A stretch of DNA of 24,775 bases from Coptodactyla brooksi (taxonomy: Eukaryota; Arthropoda; Insecta; Coleoptera; Scarabaeidae). The notes under the pieces are model-generated. The model was given only the letters and a program-made list of their open reading frames with translations, was not told the DNA's origin and did not search any database. The stretch covers positions 1 through 24,775 of the forward strand of contig JAWQRM010000286.1 in the NCBI GenBank assembly GCA_033557675.1. The letters run 5' to 3'. Of the stretch, positions 20,301 to 24,775 are shown in pieces. Each line of letters opens with the position of its first letter. The stretch's first letter is position 1. The position numbers and the translations under genes are program-made.

Positions 20301-23300
20301 TCTTAAAGCTAATTTTGCGGGAGAAACTTGGGTGTAATCCGGTTGTTCTTGACGGTGTCGTTCGGATTCTCGATAACTATCGACCATCGATCCGAGACCT
20401 TCTTGTTGCGAGTAACTGTTGCGATACTCTTCCGGTTTCACTACGGTCTCGGTTTTATTGTACTTATACTTGTGATTGCTACTGGACTTATGCTCCGGTT
20501 CGTTCTTAATATATTGATAACTGTATTGCTGTGGGTTACTATTTAAGTTAGATAAATTGGTGTTATTCGTATTTGGAAGATACGGTACCGCAGCTGAAGG
20601 ACTATAAATCTGCGGTTTACGATCTTCGTTTAAGACGGATGTTATAATACTTTTTAAGCGGTCTTCGAAGTTTGTAATCCTTGGTGGTTCTTGGGATCGT
20701 GGCGTCGAACTTTGAGGATAATTATTCACCTTCGCTCGCTTCGAAACCGTTTGTGGCGCGGGCATTGCATTTCTCGAATTCCTTTGGCTGCCACTACCGG
20801 TTTGGTGGGTTTTTGAAACCGATTTACTCGACATTTTACTAGCCTCTATCAAACGTCCTTTCTCTAAGATTTTCTGAGCTAGAATCTCCGGATTTTGCTC
20901 CTCTATTTTAGCTATGTCCGGCACTTCGGGCCATTCTTGAGATCTGGTTCGGTAATCTCTCGATTTTCTCGATACTTTCGAATTTTGTTGCCGTGCATTT
21001 AAGGCTTGAGCTTGCTTACGTTCTTCGCTGGTTTTCTCCAAAGTCATTACCTCGTTCTCTAACATCGATACTTGGTTATGCAATTTCTTCCGTTGAGATA
21101 ATGTCGAAGAGATCTCTCGTAAGATATATTCCTCCGGAACCAGCGGCGATACGTCTCTCCTCGATGGGTCTTGCTTCGAGTATTTATCCGTTATTTCTTG
21201 TTGGCGTTGAGTAATCAAATTCTTTTGTTCTTGTTCCAACCCGTACACTTGTACTTGCAATTTACTCGCCTTCGCTTGCAGATCTTTGTGTCTAATAACG
21301 ATTTCTTTAGCTTTTGCCAATAAATCGGCCGGAGATAACGCGTTTATACCTAACTCGTTCATTCTCACTTTCAACAATGCGACGCTATCATCGATCAACA
21401 CTTTAATTTGCTTTTCTAGTTGGGCCGCTCTATTTTGTAAACGTTGGTTACGTTCTTTTTCTTCCGTTATAAGTCCTTCGACGCACCCTTTATACTGTGG
21501 CATTTTCATTTCCTCTATCATACTCATATACTGAGCTCGATACATATCTAATAAGATTTGTAAAGCGTATGGTGTATTCTCGGGAGCCGGTGGTATATCC
21601 AGTTCGTCGTGAACCATATCGGTACTTAAAGATGTTAATTTCTGATCTACGCAACCTGGAGGCGGCGGCAACTTCTTTCCGTTCGCTATAAAACCAAATA
21701 AAGATTAAATGTTGAATCGTTAATCGTAATAAATTACCTTGTGGTGATGTGCTTAGTAAAGTTTGACTATGTAACAGGTCGAGTCCATTAATTTTAATAG
21801 CTTTCTTTGGTTTAGCTTTTCGAACACGTCCCCTTCTCGGCTTGGCCAACGGCTTATTCGCCGCGTTATTCTGGACCTTTCCGCCTCTCTGGATTTTCCG
21901 TCTCAGTTTCTTCGATTGTCGCTTCACTTTACCACCCATGCCCTCTTCTTCACTCTGACTGCTCTTGCCTTTGTTTGAACACCAATCGGACCACGCTTTA
22001 CGAGTTGTCGGACCCCCAGCGTCGTAAAATTCAGAATCCGACGAAGAATCCTGCATTTGTTTCGACAGATCTCTACGAGCCTTGTCCCGGGAATTCCTCG
22101 ACGAGTTCGAATTGTCATCTTCGTTAGCGGTGCCCTACAGAATTGAAATTTATTTATTAACTTACTCAAAAGTATAATACATCAAACGATATTCATCTTT
22201 AACTTTAAGTTGATAAGACACTTCCAGTTTTCTGGGAAGTGTCATCATCTTCAAAATCATGACCGTGAGGCACCTGTGTTTATCGGTTACAAGCACTTTC
22301 AAAATTTCAGCTTGTCTATTTGAACCTGGTTGAAAAAGCGCAATGAGAGTATAGTTTTATGAATGAAAATAGGATACATTTACGGACATTTCAACTAAAG
22401 TAAATAAACTAACGAGACGTTGGTGAAACAACATTGACATAAAACGTGGTGAATTAAAATTAAAATTGTATTTACTGTTTAATTTAAATATAAAATACAG
22501 ATAATGTTTAAATAGAAAAAATTAGAAACATTATCTGTGATAAAAGTGATTTCGACATTAACATGATATACCGATTGGTAATATGCAACTAGCCCCATAG
22601 AGTTTTTACAGTGAGTGGAAATGATACGCGGATATTTGAAAATAGTAGCAATTTTGTAGTGGGTGGAAGTGAGACCGTACTGGGCCCTGTTCAATTCGAG
22701 AACGAGCAAGACATCACAGCATGACACTCAAAGTTAAAAAAAAATTGGATCATTATTAGCACGTTCTACTACTGAATGAATTTTTATAATTTGAAGGAAT
22801 GATACCCATTTCTATGCAAAATACTCTCTACCCTACTGCAACAATTTGCACCTTTTCCTCAATAGTAAAATAATCCCTTCTGTGGCAAAAAACAAGTAAC
22901 AAAATACATCTAAAACAACGACAACTGCAAAGTCACTATAATTACATCACATTGAGAACCAAATTATCGTTCTTTCTTCCCAGTCTTTCAACATTGCATG
23001 TTACGTTGCGCTGTCTCGCTCCCTCTCGATGTGAACGAGGCCTAGTTCATCTCACTTCTGCTCACTGTATTAAAACCCTGTGGGGCTAGTTACATATTGC
23101 CAATCTGTATGTTATGGGTCTCTCTATTAGGAGGTTTTCATACAAAAATATTTTCTAAAAAGTATTTTCTTCATGAAGCAACTTCAACATGATCTTTTGT
23201 ACCTTCCACATTACTATTGCATATTTAACTGTATCGGGACGATTTGGTATCAACTGATATTGCTGATATAATTGATCAAAGATTGTTGAAAACGTGTAAA

Positions 23301-24442
23301 ACTGTTAACCAGGGAGTTGACGAGAGTAATTAGAAATTTATATTCCTCAGGATAAGTAACTGACATTTACCTCGGTAAATAGATAAATTGGACACGTAAA
23401 CTCACGAATCAGAAAAGCAATATTTTTCAGATATTGTTTGACATACTATAATTGTTAAGTTATTTGTTACCTTTGGATTACGTAATCGTTGAAAATATCG
23501 TTCCAATTTGGTACGATCGATAATATGTAAATAATATGAAACAGGTTTACCGGTCCAAGAAACGGACCCTCGCAATGGCGACATTTCCGAGACGTGCATG
23601 ATCGTGCCGATATCGCTCAAATTCCGATCCGTTATTCGAAAATTCAACGGACAGAAACTCTTTGAGGACACGATCCTGGCTCCGTCTTTGAGATCCGCAA
23701 ACCGTTCTTTCAGTTGATGATCTACGTTAGGGCCGAAAGCGAAGTTGTTTACGAAAACGATCGTGGCGGACGTGATCTTTTCCCTATGTTCCTCGTTCAA
23801 GAAATCTCCCTTGATCAGTTTGTACTCTCCGAACTTTTTTCCATACCATTGCATCCAGGCGCGGAAGTTTTTGTTCATGCTCTCGGCGTAACGGCTTGGG
23901 ACTTCGGCCCGTTCGATTCCCAAGCAAATTTTACATGGGGTGGCTGCAGCCATCTGGAGAACAACTTGCCCTACTCCAGAGCCGAGGTCTATAAAAATAT
24001 CGTCCGAGGTTATATCGATCTGGTCGATCATTTGGCAGACTAAATCGTAAGATGTTTCCCCGTAGACTTCTGGAGAAAACGGCTCGTACTGATTTAGTTT
24101 GTCGGGATCCGTCACCGCCTGGTTATACGTTTGCTGAAGGATATGACGTAATAGACCTCTCGACGGGTATTTGTTTAACCGTTGTGCCGGTAACGATGTA
24201 CCTTTCTCCTATTAAAAAAAATCTAGCATTAGCACTGGATTAATTCCACACTCCATACTTACTAAAGCAACAACGCTATCAATAGCGCGATTAAATCTAT
24301 CACAAAGTGATTTCATACTGTCGTAACTCCTCGTATCGTAGTCGCAAAGAATGTTGTTCTCCAACGGCAGTTTGAGTTCGGGAAGATCCTCGCAGACCCA
24401 TCGGATCGTTTCGACAATCTCCAGCGCACCATCGTGACGATC
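17372..24442 (-). CDS. gpp: Dot1/grappa, histone H3 lysine-79 methyltransferase (5' end off window)
   Basis: Minus-strand exons are 24442-24263, 24208-23471, 22134-21738, 21685-19367 and 18018-17372, totalling 1426 residues. Phases 0, 0, 1 and 1 join cleanly. Compared with human numbering about 27 N-terminal residues are missing. Residues 1-300 are the DOT1 catalytic fold: IRWVCEDLP, TDPDKLNQYEPFSPEVYGET (93-112), SAM-binding DLGSGVGQVVLQ (134-145), Glu159 in GIERAE, VNNFAFG (213-219), and SWTGKPVSYYLH. A Lys/Arg-rich stretch in exon 3 matches the nucleosome- and DNA-binding region. LPPPPGCVDQKLTSLS opens the 2.3-kb exon, followed by long coiled coils (about 465-660) used by DOT1L for partner binding. 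SPAKLALRRHLSQ lies near residue 895 and WQDRISSGFDRLVAFASTEL in the last exon. By family knowledge it mono-, di- and trimethylates H3K79 in transcribed chromatin. Confidence 0.96.
18019..19366 (-). other. Dot1 last intron, 1348 bp
   Basis: The donor is GACGAAG|GTTTGT (exon edge 19367) and the acceptor is TTTAG|ACGTGG (exon edge 18018). The split codon G|AC gives Asp. It contains an A17 run near 18201-18217, a TG/CG-rich stretch at 18290-18330, and a 94-bp inverted-repeat unit at 19084-19177. No gene or transposase is recognised. Confidence 0.75.
19084..19177. repeat. 94-bp unit with perfect 16-bp inverted repeats
   Basis: TATAAGATTACTTACT (19084-19099) is exactly inverted at 19162-19177 around a 62-bp spacer. 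If the outer TA is a target duplication this is a minimal TA-type MITE. There is no coding sequence. Confidence 0.7.
22217..22243. repeat. Short near-perfect hairpin in Dot1 intron
   Basis: GACACTTCCAG and CTGGGAAGTGTC pair around a TTTT loop with a single bulged base. It sits about 85-110 bases upstream of the acceptor of the basic-region exon on the minus strand. Confidence 0.65.
22569..23109. mobile_element. TA-flanked non-autonomous element (family A, copy 2), 541 bp, long arms
   Basis: The left end TACCGATTGGTAATATGCAA and the inverted right end TACAGATTGGCAATATGTAA match copy 1 ends. Similarity between the arms continues inward for about 140-170 bases, through an ACTAGCCCCA block, a GTGAG..GAA block and a cysteine-poor AGTTGAAAG-type stretch, so this copy keeps the long-inverted-repeat form. 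The left flank is TA (22567-22568); the right flank is TG, consistent with one mutation of the duplicated TA. It is more diverged between its arms than copy 1, so probably older. Confidence 0.82.
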
Positions 24443-24775
24443 CTATAAAACAATTTTTTATTTTAATTTCTATATTTTTGTATAATGCAAATTTATATTA
24501 TATAAATATAATTATTACTTATTTGAGAATTTGAGATTTATTCTCCTTTATTAGATAAATTATTTTATTAATATTTTATTAATATATTAATATATAATAT
24601 ATTAGTATATAATATGTTATATTTTATATATTTTATCTAATAAAATATAATATAGTTATTATATTTATTTTACTTATTATTACTTATTTACTTATTGTTA
24701 TTTGTTTTTTATCCATTTTTATTACGTATATATCTTTTGAGAAAAGATGTTTTACTTATTATTATTAGAATATGT
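24443..24775 (-). other. Dot1 upstream intron with AT-only palindrome
   Basis: This follows the acceptor TTTTATAG|GATCG (exon edge 24442). The 13-mer TTTATTAGATAAA (24547-24559) is exactly inverted at 24632-24644, and almost everything between is A/T only with AATATATTA-type repeats, forming a cruciform-prone unit of 98 bp. Beyond it is TTACTTATT-rich simple sequence to the window edge. The missing Dot1 start exon must lie further right. Confidence 0.7.

Larger units (their letters stand above)
22135..23470 (-). other. Dot1 intron between catalytic exon and basic-region exon, 1336 bp
   Basis: The donor is CCAAAG|GTAACA (exon edge 23471) and the acceptor is CTGTAG|GGCACC (exon edge 22134), phase 0. 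It hosts family A copy 2 (22569-23109) and a short hairpin (22217-22243). The rest is AT-rich. Confidence 0.8.

Noticed and set aside
23714..24043. 109-residue plus-strand open frame
   Set aside because: It is antisense to the Dot1 catalytic exon, whose methyltransferase motifs are on the minus strand.

Overview
The window is animal nuclear DNA, almost certainly from an arthropod and most likely an insect. Spliced genes have GT-AG introns, the protein families are eukaryotic, exons are CpG-dense, introns and intergenic DNA are AT-rich, and decayed piggyBac and Tigger/pogo DNA transposons are common. The CpG-rich exons would fit Hymenoptera, but the sequence does not fix the order.

Four conserved single-copy-type genes account for nearly all coding sequence. 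From left to right: (1) the 3' two thirds or more of Arp8 (+, 882-3194), an actin-related subunit of the INO80 remodeller; (2) a complete PIG-U (-, 3211-6785, 4 exons, 426 aa), a GPI-transamidase subunit; (3) a complete SCAMP (+, 7435-13700, 6 exons, 338 aa), a secretory-carrier membrane protein; (4) nearly all of Dot1/grappa (-, 17372-24442, 5 exons seen, 1426 aa), the histone H3K79 methyltransferase, running off the right edge. Arp8 and PIG-U converge with only 16 bp between stop codons. PIG-U and SCAMP diverge from a 649-bp shared upstream region. SCAMP and Dot1 converge across 3.7 kb of AT-rich, repeat-bearing DNA. I see no functional link among the four beyond Arp8 and Dot1 both acting on chromatin.

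Transposon relics fill the introns. There is a piggyBac relic in the Arp8 intron at the left edge, another in PIG-U intron 3, and a rearranged, tandemly duplicated PGBD3-like relic plus a Tigger relic in SCAMP intron 2. A 714-bp TA-flanked element with piggyBac-like coding inside fills SCAMP intron 3. All five are dead and all lie in the sense orientation of their host gene. Non-coding elements include two members of one TA-flanked inverted-repeat family (14398-14764 and 22569-23109), a 70-bp TTAA-flanked miniature element (16929-16998), and several hairpins.

The most useful points for a reader are these. SCAMP intron 2 appears to need a GC-AG splice. SCAMP intron 3 grew from about 62 bp to 778 bp by one insertion 11 bases into the intron. 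The PGBD3-like relic carries a 569-bp tandem duplication and a third partial copy. Splice sites were inferred by eye from reading frame and family similarity recalled from memory; no search was run. I found no rRNA, tRNA, CRISPR or prokaryotic features.
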